Below are positions 24,418 to 34,363 of a stretch of 64,000 bases of DNA, piece after piece. The stretch spans positions 50,285,381 through 50,349,380 of the forward strand of contig CM022302.1 in assembly GCA_011799875.1 (NCBI GenBank). Direction: 5' to 3'. The stretch is from Thinopyrum elongatum. Lineage: Eukaryota; Streptophyta; Magnoliopsida; Poales; Poaceae. How positions within the stretch are numbered: the stretch's first letter is position 1; each line of letters opens with the position of its first letter. Both the position numbers and the translations under genes were made by a program. The notes beneath the pieces were generated by a model. The model saw only the letters and a program-made list of their open reading frames with translations, made no database searches and was not told where the DNA came from.

Positions 24418-25996
24418 GGAGGAGAAGGGGCTGCCATTCTCCCCATCCCTTGCTCTCATACACATGCCAAGATGTTATCTGGCTTCTCTCTCCCTCCCAC
24501 GAAAAGAGTTTCGTAGAGCCGAAAGGCTGTCTGGGTTCCGGCAGGAACTAGTTCTGGACGGCGAAGCCCTGCCGGATAGGTGACACCGTATGTGTGCAAC
24601 TCTGTAGAGAGGTCGTAGTTTCGATCTTAGTGCCCGAGGGGCTGTTCGAGAGTGCCTCCCGAAGGGCTGTCCAAGTGACGGTCCGAGTTCTGTGAGTCCT
24701 CCCGAAGGGCTGTCCGAGTGACCGTTCGGGTTTTCGAAGGTCCTCCCGAAGGGCTGTCCGCGACATCGTCCGGTGGACTGTTCGACCGCCTCCCGAAGGG
24801 CTGTCCGAAGGGAAGACGAGGGTATACATCCTCGCGGTTGGGAGGTTGTAAATCCTAGCTGCGGGGATCTGCACCGCCGATCGTCATCGACTCTACTTCC
24901 GCTGCGCTACGAGTCGGTAACGAAAATGATCAAACCTTGTATGCAGTCTCCATAGTGGTCCTGGGCTGGTGCGTAGGGCGGAAAATTTTTGTTTTCTGCT
25001 GCGTTACCCTACACAAATACTATCTTCCAATATATCAATCTTTACCTCTCGGACATTCCGAGACTCCTCGTCATGTCCGTGATCTCATCCGGGACTCCGA
25101 ACTACCTTCGGTACATCAAAACACATAAACTCATAATACCGATCGTCATCGAACGTTAAGCGTGCGGACCGTACGGTTTCGAGAACTATGTAGACATGTC
25201 CGAGACTCATCTCCGGTCAATAACCAATAGCGGAACCTGGATGCTCATATTGGCTCCCATATATTCTACGAAGATCTTTATCGGTCAAACCGCATAACAA
25301 CTTACGTTGTTCCCTTTGTTATCGGTATGTTACTTGCCCGAGATTCGATCGTCAGTATCATCATACCTAGTTCAATCTCGTTACCGGCAAGTCTCTTTAC
25401 TCGTTCCGTAATGCATCATCTCGTAACTAACTCATTAGTCACATTACTTGCAAGGCTTCATATGATGTGCATTACCGAGAGGGCCCAGAGATACCTCTCC
25501 GACAATCGGAGTGACAAATCATAATCTCGATCTATGCCAACTCAACAAACACCATCGGAGACACCTATAGAGCATCTTTATAATCACCCAGTTAGGTTGT
25601 GACGTTTGATAGCACACAAGGTGTTCCTTCGGTATTCGGGAGTTGCATAATCTCATAGTCAGAGGAACATGTATAAGTCATGAAGAAAGCAATAGCAACA
25701 AACTAAACGATCATCGTGCTAAGCTAACGGATGGGTCTTGTCAATCACATCATTCTCTAATCATGTGATCCCATTCATCAAATGACAACTCATGTCTATG
25801 GCTAGGAAACTTAACCATCTTTGATTAACGAGCTAGTCAAGTAGAGGCATACTAGTGACACTTTGTTTGTCTATGTATTCACACGTGTATTAAGTTTCCG
25901 GTTAATACAATTCTAGCATGAATAATAAACATTTATCATGATATAAGGAAATATAAATAACAACTTTATTATTGCCTCTAGGGCATATTTCCTTCA

Positions 25997-26940
25997 ATGA
26001 GCTCGATGCCGCCTCCCCCGCCCCCTGCACATCATGAGCCTGGTGAGAGGAAACGACTGACTCGGTCGTTCCTACTGGGCCTGGCTGGGAGGTATTTTAA
26101 ACATAGCATCGACCAAGATTTGGATGCAAGGCTAGGCTATCAAACGGATTAAGTTTGCATGGCACAGGTCTGGGTGGGTGTGGTGTAGGCTGCCAAATGC
26201 GTCTGTATGGTTCCTCAACAGAATAAAAATTGATATATAGTCTCGTGGTATGTCAATTTCTTCTTAGATTTTCAAATATGAAATTGATGATTTTTGAATG
26301 GGATTGGTTCAATTAGGGGGTTCAATGAACCAAAAGAGAAATGCCCATAGGGTTATATGCGAACCTCCCATTTTCTTCATGGAGTGAACCAAAATGAAAT
26401 CACTACAGAACGCGATCCCCTCTGTCAGTTCCCACCGGAAGTGTCTCCGCTCGCCGGTGGCTCCGATGCCGCCATCTGCCGAAGGACTAAATAGGGCGAC
26501 CGATTCGGAGGGTGGTAACCCAATTCCCCGCGCCATATCCCTGCTTGCATGAACTCGGTGCCGGGTTCCCCTCCATGCATGCCGCGAGCCTGGCTGAGAG
26601 GAAACAGCCAATTCGATCGTTCGTACCGGGTCTGGCCGGGTGGTATTTTAAATGTCACGCCGACCAAGATTTGGATGCAGACCCGATCACCAAACGAACT
26701 ATTTTTGTACCGCGTGGCCCTTGTTGGGTGTGATGCGGGCTACCAAACGCGTCTCTATAGTCCCTGAGCAGAATAAAAATAAATATACAGTATCGTGGTA
26801 TGTCAATATTTTCCTTGGATTTTCAAGTATGGAAAAGATGATTTCTGAACGGGGTTAAAATGGACTTCTTTCTTCTGTGTTGTGTTAAACAATAAAACGA
26901 AATACGTAGAAGTCACTACAAAACGCAATCCCCTTTGTCA
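25997..26940 (+). repeat. mTERF unit 1 upstream flank, tandemly duplicated
   Basis: Sequence from 25997 continues the segment cut at 12678 and reaches the start of an mTERF 5' region at about 26410-26475 (CGATCCCCTCTGTCAG...GGAAGTGTCTCCGCTCGCC). It then jumps back to the upstream motif GGACTAAATAGGG at 26484 and runs through the same landmarks again (GCGAGCCTGGCT, GGTATTTTAAA, CAAGATTTGGATGCA) to about 26930. So roughly 450-500 bp of the upstream flank is present twice in tandem. Unit 2 has it once (37740-38310). Confidence 0.75.
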
Positions 26941-26992
26941 GCTCCCACCGGAAGTTTCTCCGCTCGCTGCCGGTGCCGCCGCCGTCTGCACC

Positions 26993-28860
26993 TTGCTCCG
27001 CCTCCTCAAGTGCATCCTCACCCAACAGCTCTCTTCCCCCTCCGCCTCCACCATACCCCCTTTCTTCTCCGGGTGAATTCCATATATGCCACTCAAAACT
27101 TGCCCGTACCCTCATCTGCCATTGGAAATTTTTCACTCCCAAATATGCCATTGAAAATTTGCACCGTGTACAGATATGCCACTATGGCCAGTTTGACCAT
27201 TAGTTGACTGTCAAGTGGCATGTGAAAAGACGATTTTGCCCCTGGTACTGTAGCGGCGATATATTGTAGAATTCCCAACAAATTTGGCCAATTTCGAATT
27301 GCGGGGCGTCCGTACTGTAGCGGCGATATACTGTAGCATTCGAACAGATTTGAAATTCGAACAATTTTTTTGAATTTCGAAATAAATCTCCGTAATTTCA
27401 AATTCCGAATTCCTAACACTTCTTTTGAAAAATTTGCTAGGAATTCAAAATTTGTTCGCAATTTCAAAAAAATGGCATTTTTTTTGTAAAAGTGGATGCT
27501 ACAGTACGTTTGCCTGCAATTCCAAAAGCGACCAAATTTGTCCGGATGCTACAGTGTATTGCAGCTACAGTACCAGGGCAAAATCGTCTTTCCAAGTGCC
27601 GCTTGACAGTTAACTAACGGTCAAACTGGCCATAGTGGCATATCTGTACGCGGTGCAAAATTTCAATGGCATATCTGGGAGAGGGAAATTTCCAATGACA
27701 GATGAGAATACGGGCAAAATTTGAGTGGCATATATGGAATTCACCCTTTTCTCCCTCCGCCTCCTCTCAACCGCGGCGCCCTCCTTTCTTGCAAACCCCG
27801 GCGCCGGCGGCTTCGCCGTCCAAGACTACCTCGTCGCCATCTGCGGACTCACCCGAGCGCGAGCACTCAAGGCGTCCACGAGTCTCTCCCACCTCAACTC
27901 CCCCACCAAACCCGACGCCGTCGTCGCCTTCCTCGCCGGCCTCGGCTTCTCCAGGGCCGACGTCGCCGCAGCCGTGGCAAAGAACCCCAATTTACTCTGC
28001 GCCAAAGCGGAGGGGACCCTTTCCCCCATCGTCGCCGGGCTCACCGGCCTCGGCCTGTCACATTCCAAGATCGCGCGCCTCGCCTCGCTCACCGACTACT
28101 GCTTCCGCACTAAATCCGTGGTCTCCAAGCTGCGCTACTATCAGCACCTCTTCGGCTCCTCCGACAAGGTCCTCCGGGTGCTCAAGGTCAGCCCCCGCCT
28201 TCTCTCGTGCAGCCTCGAGACGGTGGTCAAGCCCAATGTCGCGTTCCTGCGGGAGTGCGGGGTAGATGTTCGACATATTGCCTCGCTGTGCATCAATGTG
28301 CCGAGGCTTCTGACCACCAACCCCGAGCGCGTCCGGGCGATGGCAGCATGCGCTGAAGGTGTAGGCGTGCTCCGCCGCTCTGGGATGTTCAGGGAAGCGC
28401 TACAGGCCGCCGCGTTCCTCAGCGAGAAGGAGATCGCCGCCAAACTGGAGTACTTGAAGAGCAAGTTCAGGTGGTCCGATGCCGAGGTGTGCATTGCTCT
28501 GTCTAGGTATCCATCGTTGCTGAGGAGATCAAAGGACATGCTCCTGCGTAAGTCCGAGTTCCTTATCTCTAAGGTGGGGTTGGAACCGGCCTACATTGCT
28601 CGTCTGCTGGTAATGCTCTGTCTTAGCCTGGAGGGCCGGCTCAGGCCCAGGTACGACGTTATAATGTTTCTAATGGCAAATGGATTGGTCAAGCGCGTCC
28701 CCAAGTAGTATCCAATCTTCAAGGCAACTGATAAGGTATTCTTTGAGGCGTATATATGCCCTCATAAGGAAGCTGCATCGCACCTCGCTGAGTACTATGC
28801 CACAGCTTGCTGAGGGGAAGTGCCCACTGGATTCACATTGACAGGAACCAAGAATGGTCT
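26993..28860 (+). pseudogene. mTERF-family gene, copy 1 (start lost, MITE insertion, early stop)
   Basis: mTERF proteins are helical-repeat factors of mitochondria and chloroplasts that act in organelle transcription and RNA processing. Here a long open stretch from 27734 to 28708 encodes about 324 residues with repeated mTERF-like units (VVAFLAGLGFSRADVAAAV, VVKPNVAFLRECGVDV, SKFRWSDAEV). The original start, ATG at 40778 in copy 2, is TTG here (26993). A 676-bp inverted-repeat element splits the targeting-peptide exon, and the ORF now opens with an ATG (27734) supplied by that element. A TAG at 28706-28708 replaces a Tyr codon and cuts about 50 C-terminal residues. A further TGA follows near 28812. 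A shortened protein could still be made. I call it a pseudogene by comparison with copy 2. Confidence 0.75.
27071..27746. mobile_element. 676-bp MITE with inverted repeats of about 190 bp, in mTERF copy 1
   Basis: The ends are GGGTGAATTCCATATATG and its complement. The arms stay complementary for about 190 bp, through GCCACTATGGCCAGTTTGACC. Copy 2 gives the empty site (CCCTTTCTTCTCCCTCCGCC near 40847), so the insertion is specific to copy 1. The flanks TCTTCTCC (27063-27070) and TTTTCTCC (27747-27754) look like an 8-bp duplication with one change, which fits a Mutator-like or hAT-like element; the long arms favour Mutator-like. It has no coding capacity. Confidence 0.8.
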
Positions 28861-30330
28861 ATGAAAATTGAGACTGCGTATGGCAGAATCAAAATTTCTC
28901 TCCGTGTGGTAAGTTGCTAATTCCTGTCGCGGTCTTCTTTGCCTTGGTGGATGTTGTTTCTCCACTGTTGACTGTTATATGTCTGTTCGATACTTGTTTG
29001 GTCGTTGCTAATGCATGGTGAAACTGATAATTTGATTCCTCAATCCTGATATGTTAATGCCATCATGTGTCTCTGAGGTTGATCCAAATCTGAGATAACG
29101 TACATGTAGAAGGGTGTGATATATGTAAATCCTTAGACGGCTGCAAGCCTTCAGCTTGCATTCTCTTTTCTTAACATTCTGAAGCTAGATGATATACTCC
29201 TTTATGAGATGCATAAAGATTGCAATGATAATAGGATGCACCTCAGCAACTCTGTAGGGTGCAAGAAGTTCAACTCAATATTTTCATAACTCTGTACTAT
29301 GTCCTTATCTCCAATAATATTATGTTAATTCAGCAACTCTGTAGGCTGCAAAGATTTATGTTAACCCGGAATAAAAAAAAAAGGTTTACTTAATAGTTGT
29401 TGCTTTTATCTTATGAATTTATGAGAAACTTCATATTTGTCTACAGTGACCATATTGAGCAGAATGCAATGTGGATTTCATGAGATTGGTGCTTCTGATA
29501 AGTTGGTTTACTTAAATTAAATTTAGGAATGGGAATGCAATATGGCTTCCTATGTTGAGCAGAATTAGGATTTCTCTATAAGATGAAGCTCCTGTCTTTT
29601 TGGGGGATAAAAGACGCGTGTAGCTCTATTCTTTCACTATGCAATCTTTGCACTGTTTTGCTAAAAAAACGTTTGTACTCATGTTTTTGGTAAGTATTAT
29701 TGGTCGGTTTCTGTATCGTGCTTATATAGATTTTTTTTAAGCCTGTCAAAAGTTCCAGCTTCAATTGTTCTTAACAGATGCTTTGATGCCTAAGCTTGCA
29801 AATTGTATAAACATTTATACATTATACTCAATGCTTGTTCAGCCTAGCATGGCTATAGTTTACACTTGTCCCAACGTTGAAAGTTGTGAACCTGTTGAGA
29901 TAATATCGAGCAACAACATCTAACCTTTTTCAGGCGGTCAATGGATCAGATTCAACAATACGTTAGGCGCTTTTTCTTGCTGGGAATGATGCATTAGGCT
30001 TTAGTTAAACAATATCTAACCTTTTTCAGGCGGTCAATGGAAAGAAAATCGAAAAAAAAGGAGGCACATCGTGCATTTAAGAGCATGATGGCAGTGTGTT
30101 TCTTGATATAACTGTAACTGCAAATGATATCTGTTGATTTCTGAAAGTATGCACCGCGATCCTCTCTGTCGGATGACCCTTGCTGAAAATTTGCAATATC
30201 TGTTATATTTTTAATTTAAGAGGCAGAAGTGTGTGATCAACACAGTGCAGATCAGTGTCTTAAATGAATCTGCCATGCTGCCCTAGCTACTATACACACA
30301 CACACACACACACCTAATCTCGATTTTTTT
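28861..30330 (+). repeat. 3' flank of mTERF copy 1, duplicated at unit 2
   Basis: Non-coding sequence colinear with 41578-43030. Divergence is about one base in ten over 28861-29040 but only about 1-3 percent from 29160 onward. Inside it, ACCTTTTTCAGGCGGTCAATGG occurs twice about 95 bp apart (near 29930 and 30025). A CA microsatellite at 30294-30313 is shorter in unit 2. No gene is seen. Confidence 0.8.
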
Positions 30331-30902
30331 TTGTGGTGGTGCATATCGTGTTCTAACTGTCTAGTTATGTAAAGCTGACCTGAAAGGTCCAAATTTATCA
30401 TTACACGTGTGGCATCTGTTTTGTACTTGGGAATGAGAGAAGTCAGTTTCGCCACTGGAAAATGTAACTGTGCCACCCTCTGCACCAGTTCAGCATTAGC
30501 CTGTCATGTTGCTTCAACAACCACCACTGGAGTTTCAGAGAACATCAGTTTTTACCAAGTTGACACTTCAATATCTCTGAATGTTGCAAAGCTTTGAGGC
30601 AGAATCAGTTCGTTTTTTATGTTGTTGACCTACATAATCAATTAAATGTATTCATAACTTGTCTTCGTGGTTGGCCCTTCCCCACCACCACTGGAGTTTC
30701 AGAGAACATCAGTTTTTACCAATTCGCTTGAATTTTGTCCATCTTTCAATCTGATATACAGTATAGGCGAACATGACAGTGGCAAAGCCATCCAAGTTGA
30801 CAAGAGAAGTAACTGGGATGTGAACAAGAAATGCAAATCAAAATTCTCAGAGAAAATAATTATGATAAATGAAGTAGTAGAAAAATAAAAAAATCAAGAA
30901 CA
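30331..30902. repeat. spacer with a 40-bp direct repeat
   Basis: CACCACTGGAGTTTCAGAG and the following bases up to TTTTTACCAA occur at about 30521-30560 and again at about 30687-30723. Fragments of the sequence after the first copy (CCAAGTTGACA) recur near 30791. No gene is recognised here. Confidence 0.5.
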
Positions 30903-30966
30903 TATCAGATCCAGGTTTCGATCTCTGGGTTATGGGCCCACCAAGGTTCCGCTGCGCCACTCTGAT
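30903..30966 (-). pseudogene. initiator tRNA-Met (CAT) pseudogene
   Basis: Read on the minus strand, the sequence begins ATCAGAGTGGCGCAGCGGAA and contains the anticodon loop GGGCCCATAACCC, then GATCGAAACCTGG and a 3' acceptor strand ending CTGATA. These match the plant initiator tRNA-Met gene with CAT anticodon. It is 64 nt instead of 72, because about 8 nt are missing between the anticodon stem and the T-arm. Two changes also occur in the D-arm/anticodon-stem side (CCTTGG for GCGTGG) and one in the acceptor stem. Loss of the variable region should prevent correct folding, so it is called a pseudogene. Confidence 0.8.
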
Positions 30967-31114
30967 TTCGCTGTAATGGCTAAGATTTGTCGAATAAAAT
31001 TGACCACAGAGAGATTCGGTGAGGGATTTGTTGTTCGTCTAAAGACGACAGAGACAGACAGCGATGACCGAGGAGTCTCTGTTCTCAGCGAAGGAGAAGG
31101 ACCTTGGGTACTTG

Positions 31115-32030
31115 GTACTTTTCTGCCCTTGAACGCAATCCGTGCCTCCTAATTTGCCCAGTGTTACTGACCCGCACACGCTCGCTGTCACAATGATACA
31201 TTGCATTCGTCTTGGCAACTTGGTGGCTACTGGACGAACCAGGCTCTTAGTGAACTGACCATCACTTGGGCAGAAGTAGCAACAAGAGCTGCTATTTGCA
31301 GCACCATCGCTATTATTTTTTCCAGCACCGAATATCTTCCTCATGCAGGTGCTTCATCCCGATGCTTCACATGCACACATTGGAAGGGTAAGACCCCGAA
31401 AAAAGGTCCGGATCTCGCATGCCACATTTGGCAGATGTTCAAGAACGAGCAACACTGCCTAGAAGGTGTGCAGTGCGACTGAGCCTCATCTCGGTGGTCA
31501 ATTTCTCTCACTCTATTGAAGCACAAGCCACTATAACAATCTATGTACTACTCCGTTAGGTTTATTTATAGTTGCGAGATAAGGTTCCTTTCCTTCAAGG
31601 TAAAGATATAAATATATACTACTTCTTTTATACCTGGTAGTTGCATCTAGAATTCACGGTCGAGAACTGAGATAGAGTGAAGAATAGTAAAGTTATGTAC
31701 CAACAAACACTTCTACAAGCATTTTCTTTAGTCACTTTCTTCTAGTATACACATTTGAACCCATGTGCTTTAAACGACCCTTAAGCTACTAAGGGCATCT
31801 CCAACAGACTTCCCCAAATGTCCACAGACACGGACACGTCAGGTGTCTGTGTCCAGACGTGTGCCATCCAACCCCATCCCTCAAACAAGACCGACACCAA
31901 GCCATTCATGGTTGATCATACTAGTTCACATGTTTTTTACAATGCAAAAGATCCCTAAAACTACTAAAAACAACTGAGTTTTGCTTTGATACACCCCCCC
32001 ACCCCCCCTAAAGTTTTTCTTTGAAGCAAA
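31115..32030. repeat. dispersed segment, copy A
   Basis: Colinear with copy B at 34990-35885. Shared words include ACGCAATCCGTGCCT, CTTGGCAACTTGGTGGCTA, GCATGCCACATTTGGCAG, CGGTGGTCAATTTCTCTC and TGAAGCACAAGCC. The part 31400-31690 also matches copy C (50370-50640). Short open frames in A and B share the peptide CHIWQMFKNEQH, so a decayed coding exon is possible. I cannot name it. From 31793 the copies share a GGGCATCTCCAACA transposon start. Confidence 0.7.
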
Positions 32031-32035
32031 ATTCA

Positions 32036-32820
32036 AAACAATTGAATCCCAATCCTCCACGTCCGAGGTGAGGTCGACGACCCCCACGCCGGAGCTGCCC
32101 GCCTCGTCCTCGTTGGCCGCTGGCGGGAACCCACTGAAGCAGTCGGCATGTGCCTCTTTGGCATCGTCTTTGTGCTACTCCGCCTCCTCATCGTACTCAG
32201 CCTCGAGCTCCTCGAAGAGTCAGATGTACCGCGCCTTGCTGATGTGGAGTTAACGGCGCTCCCGGTGGACCATCCGGGCGCTCTATACGGACGCGAGCAT
32301 CCAAACAAGCTTCAGAATCGAGCTGCTCATGCGAATTCCAAGCATTAATTATGTGAAGATCCAAAAACCAGAATTCGGGTTCAAAGGCAAGAAAATTTGA
32401 TATTGAGGCCGATTCAAATCCATGGCCCTAAATATCAACATCATAACAGAGCCATATATAGTGATTTTAGGCCGCATTTCACTTCAGTAAATAAACATGG
32501 TCAATTACACTACTTGCTCCCAAGCACGAGCTGAAGATGGATGAACTGGGTACAACAGAGTGTGCTGCTCTAATTGTGATACTTTTTTCTGTGCTCATTG
32601 ATTTCGAAAACAACATACTATGAGGATTGAGACCTGAAAATTCATTCCTGACGGCATCTACAAATGTATGAGCATGGAAAGTGAAGTCGACCACGGTGCA
32701 GCGGAGGTGCATCATCAGCTGGCTAATACGCACGCATCGGAAATTCCAAGTAACGAGGGGGACCGAGCGCAGTGATTAATTTTCATGGACATTCAAACGC
32801 GGATGTGACGAACAAGTTAG
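32036..32820. other. decayed transposon remainder and unassigned spacer
   Basis: On the minus strand, 32040-32225 reads as an acidic protein remnant (EAEYDEEAE, then a stop, then VVDLTSDVEDWD). Its composition is like ORFs carried by grass Harbinger-type elements, and it probably belongs to the element that starts near 31793. From 32350 to 32820 I see no gene. Confidence 0.35.
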
Positions 32821-33203
32821 TTAGAGCATCTCCAGCCGCGCCCCCAACAGGCCCCCCAAGGCCATTTTTTAGCGCCGGCGGTGAAAAAACGGCCCAGTCG
32901 CGTCCCCAGGAGCCCAATTTTCGCCGGTTAGGGCCGAAACTGGCGCTGGCGGATCCAGGCCGAGCCCGGCGCGCTGGGGGACGCCCGGGGGTGCCGGGGG
33001 AATCGTTTTTGGCGCGAAAGAACGGCGGGCCCGCCGAGTCTGCGACCCCCGCGCATCGTCGTCCTCATCACCTTGGTTTCCCGCGGGGAATCAATGCCAA
33101 GGCTGCTGCCGGTCAGCCTTCCATTGATTCCTCACGGGCGGCGCAGTGCGGCGACGCGACCTCTCCCGCCACGCGTACACACGTTTGCCGCCCCCCCGGC
33201 CGC

Positions 33204-33210
33204 TATAAAA
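33204..33210 (+). promoter_or_regulatory. TATA box of the passenger gene
   Basis: TATAAAA in GCCGCTATAAAAGCCGCC, 113 bp before the ATG at 33323. It is followed by a CT-rich leader (33240-33300), the usual plant promoter layout. The box is inside the transposon, so the gene would move with its promoter. Confidence 0.7.
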
Positions 33211-33322
33211 GCCGCCCCCTCCCTCGCTGGTGGACGCACTCGCCCCGCAGACCCTCTCTCTCGCCGCCGACGCTCTCTCTTCCCCTCTCTCCTCATCTAG
33301 CCACCGCGCGCAAGCCCCGCCG

Positions 33323-34363
33323 ATGGGAGAGCGGTTCCCCGGCGATGGAGCGGCGGCCAACGGATTCGGCCGCCGCCACCTGCACGAGTGGGAAGCCAAC
33401 CTCCTGCACGAGGCGAACTACCCGGAGCCGCCCGACATGCGCGTGCCGGGGCGGTGGAGGCTCAGCCCCGGGGGCGTCCCAGTCCCCCCGCAGCCTGACG
33501 TCGACCACCACGGCTACTTCCACGCCGAGATCGACCGGGTTCGGGCCTCGCTGACGGAGGAGGAGCGAGACCTCCCGGAGTACGCCACCGACGACCACGC
33601 GCACTGGGTGGCGCACTTCCAACGCCGGCAGGAGGAGCGGCTCGCCTCCACCAACAATGCGCCGGTGGTTAGGGGGCTCAACAACAGCGACGGCCGCCGC
33701 CTGTGGTGGGGCACCCCCGGCCGCACGCTCCACGCTGTCCTTGAGTACCTCGAGGGCGGCAACGATCCGCCGCTCCAGTACCCGGCGGCCCCGGCCCCCT
33801 GCCGGAGTAGCGGCCCGTGGCTGCCGAGGCGCATGCTGGGCGGTTCGTCCTCCTCCTCCTCCTCTTCCCGTTCCTCCTCCCACTCCTCAGGGTCGCCGGC
33901 GCTCGTCAGCGTCAAGGCCGAGCCCTTGGAAACGCCGCTCTGCCGGCGCACCCGCGGCGCCGCCCTCGTCATCAACGAGGGCGGCCGTGCCTCCTCCTCG
34001 GCTCCTAACTCCCGCCTCGTCAAGCCGAAGACGGAGCCGGGGCTCGCCGCCGTGAAGAGCGAGCACGATGACGCGCTCGACGACGAAGCCGCCATAAAAT
34101 GGGTGCGGGAGGATTGGACCTGGCTGGAGATGGAGCACCAGCGCCGCGCCCTGGAGGAGATCGCCGCTAGCCGCCGTGGCCGCGACGAGGAAGGCGTGAC
34201 CGTCCTCGAGGACAGCAACGACGATGCGCCGCCACCGGCCAAACCAGTCCGCCAGGGCGACCCCGGGCAGGGGTCCAGCAGCGACGGCCGCGGTGTGAAG
34301 AAGGAGAAGGAGGACGACGAAGACGGCGACTTCGACGCCTTCACCAAGCTCTTCGGCCTGTAG
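33323..34363 (+). CDS. intact intronless passenger protein, 346 aa, with SUMO-consensus motifs and acidic tail
   Basis: Starts MGERFPGDGAAANGFGRR and ends FDAFTKLFGL before TAG. I chose this ATG because it lies downstream of the TATA box, whereas the frame's upstream extension has only GTG. The N-terminal half (about 20-150) is Pro/Trp/His-rich (WEANLLHEANYPEPPD, HWVAHFQRRQEERL). Residues 175-190 are a Ser run. Residues 191-330 hold four psi-K-x-E-like sites (VKAE 197-200, PKTE 235-238, VKSE 244-247, VKKE 325-328). Residues 257-286 look like a charged amphipathic helix, and the last 20 residues are acidic with hydrophobic FxxF spacing. No known domain is recognised. A nuclear regulator or the element's DNA-binding partner is speculation. 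The absence of any stop or frameshift contrasts with other transposon ORFs here. Confidence 0.65.
   Translation: MGERFPGDGAAANGFGRRHLHEWEANLLHEANYPEPPDMRVPGRWRLSPGGVPVPPQPDVDHHGYFHAEIDRVRASLTEEERDLPEYATDDHAHWVAHFQRRQEERLASTNNAPVVRGLNNSDGRRLWWGTPGRTLHAVLEYLEGGNDPPLQYPAAPAPCRSSGPWLPRRMLGGSSSSSSSSRSSSHSSGSPALVSVKAEPLETPLCRRTRGAALVINEGGRASSSAPNSRLVKPKTEPGLAAVKSEHDDALDDEAAIKWVREDWTWLEMEHQRRALEEIAASRRGRDEEGVTVLEDSNDDAPPPAKPVRQGDPGQGSSSDGRGVKKEKEDDEDGDFDAFTKLFGL

Larger units (their letters stand above)
20398..25013 (+). mobile_element. nested non-autonomous LTR retrotransposon with a 269-bp interior
   Basis: Two direct LTRs (20398-22568, 2171 bp; 22838-25013, 2176 bp) start TGTAGGAGATATGCCC and end ACCCTACA. 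They flank an interior of only 269 bp. The target duplication CAAAT is perfect. By eye the LTRs differ at about 29 positions plus a few indels (about 1.3 percent), mostly C/T changes. The interior ends with CTAGTGCAAGTGGGAGTC, almost the polypurine tract of the surrounding Copia. About 30 bp upstream of it also matches, so the element belongs to the same Copia group. No initiator-Met primer site follows the first LTR. There is no coding capacity, so movement would have needed proteins from an autonomous relative. Confidence 0.9.
12679..25996 (-). mobile_element. Copia LTR retrotransposon (Angela/BARE/WIS type), minus strand, with nested insertion
   Basis: The element begins TGTTGGGAACGTAG and ends CATATTTCCTTCA on the plus strand, the reverse of a Triticeae Angela/BARE-type LTR. 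The flanking 5-mers are TTGAG (12674-12678) and ATGAG (25997-26001), a target duplication with one change. From the minus-strand 5' end it contains the 5' LTR (19658-25996, split by a nested element), a primer-binding site, an untranslated leader, gag-pol (18411 to 14429), a polypurine tract and the 3' LTR (12679-14395). The LTRs are 1717 and about 1718 bp after removing the nested element and differ at roughly 2-3 percent of sites. Gag-pol is broken, so the element is not autonomous now. Confidence 0.9.
19658..25996 (-). repeat. Copia 5' LTR, split by a nested element
   Basis: The first part is 19658-20397 and the second is 25019-25996, with the 5-bp duplication CAAAT at 20393-20397 and 25014-25018 around the nested element. 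The joined length agrees with the 3' LTR to within one base. The cut lies in the middle of the LTR, after GGAGGCCAAAT. Confidence 0.9.

Noticed and set aside
33293..34347. Minus-strand ORFs of 196 and 277 codons opposite the passenger gene
   Set aside because: Shadows of the GC-rich plus-strand gene, which has a TATA box, leader and sensible composition; the antisense frames have none.
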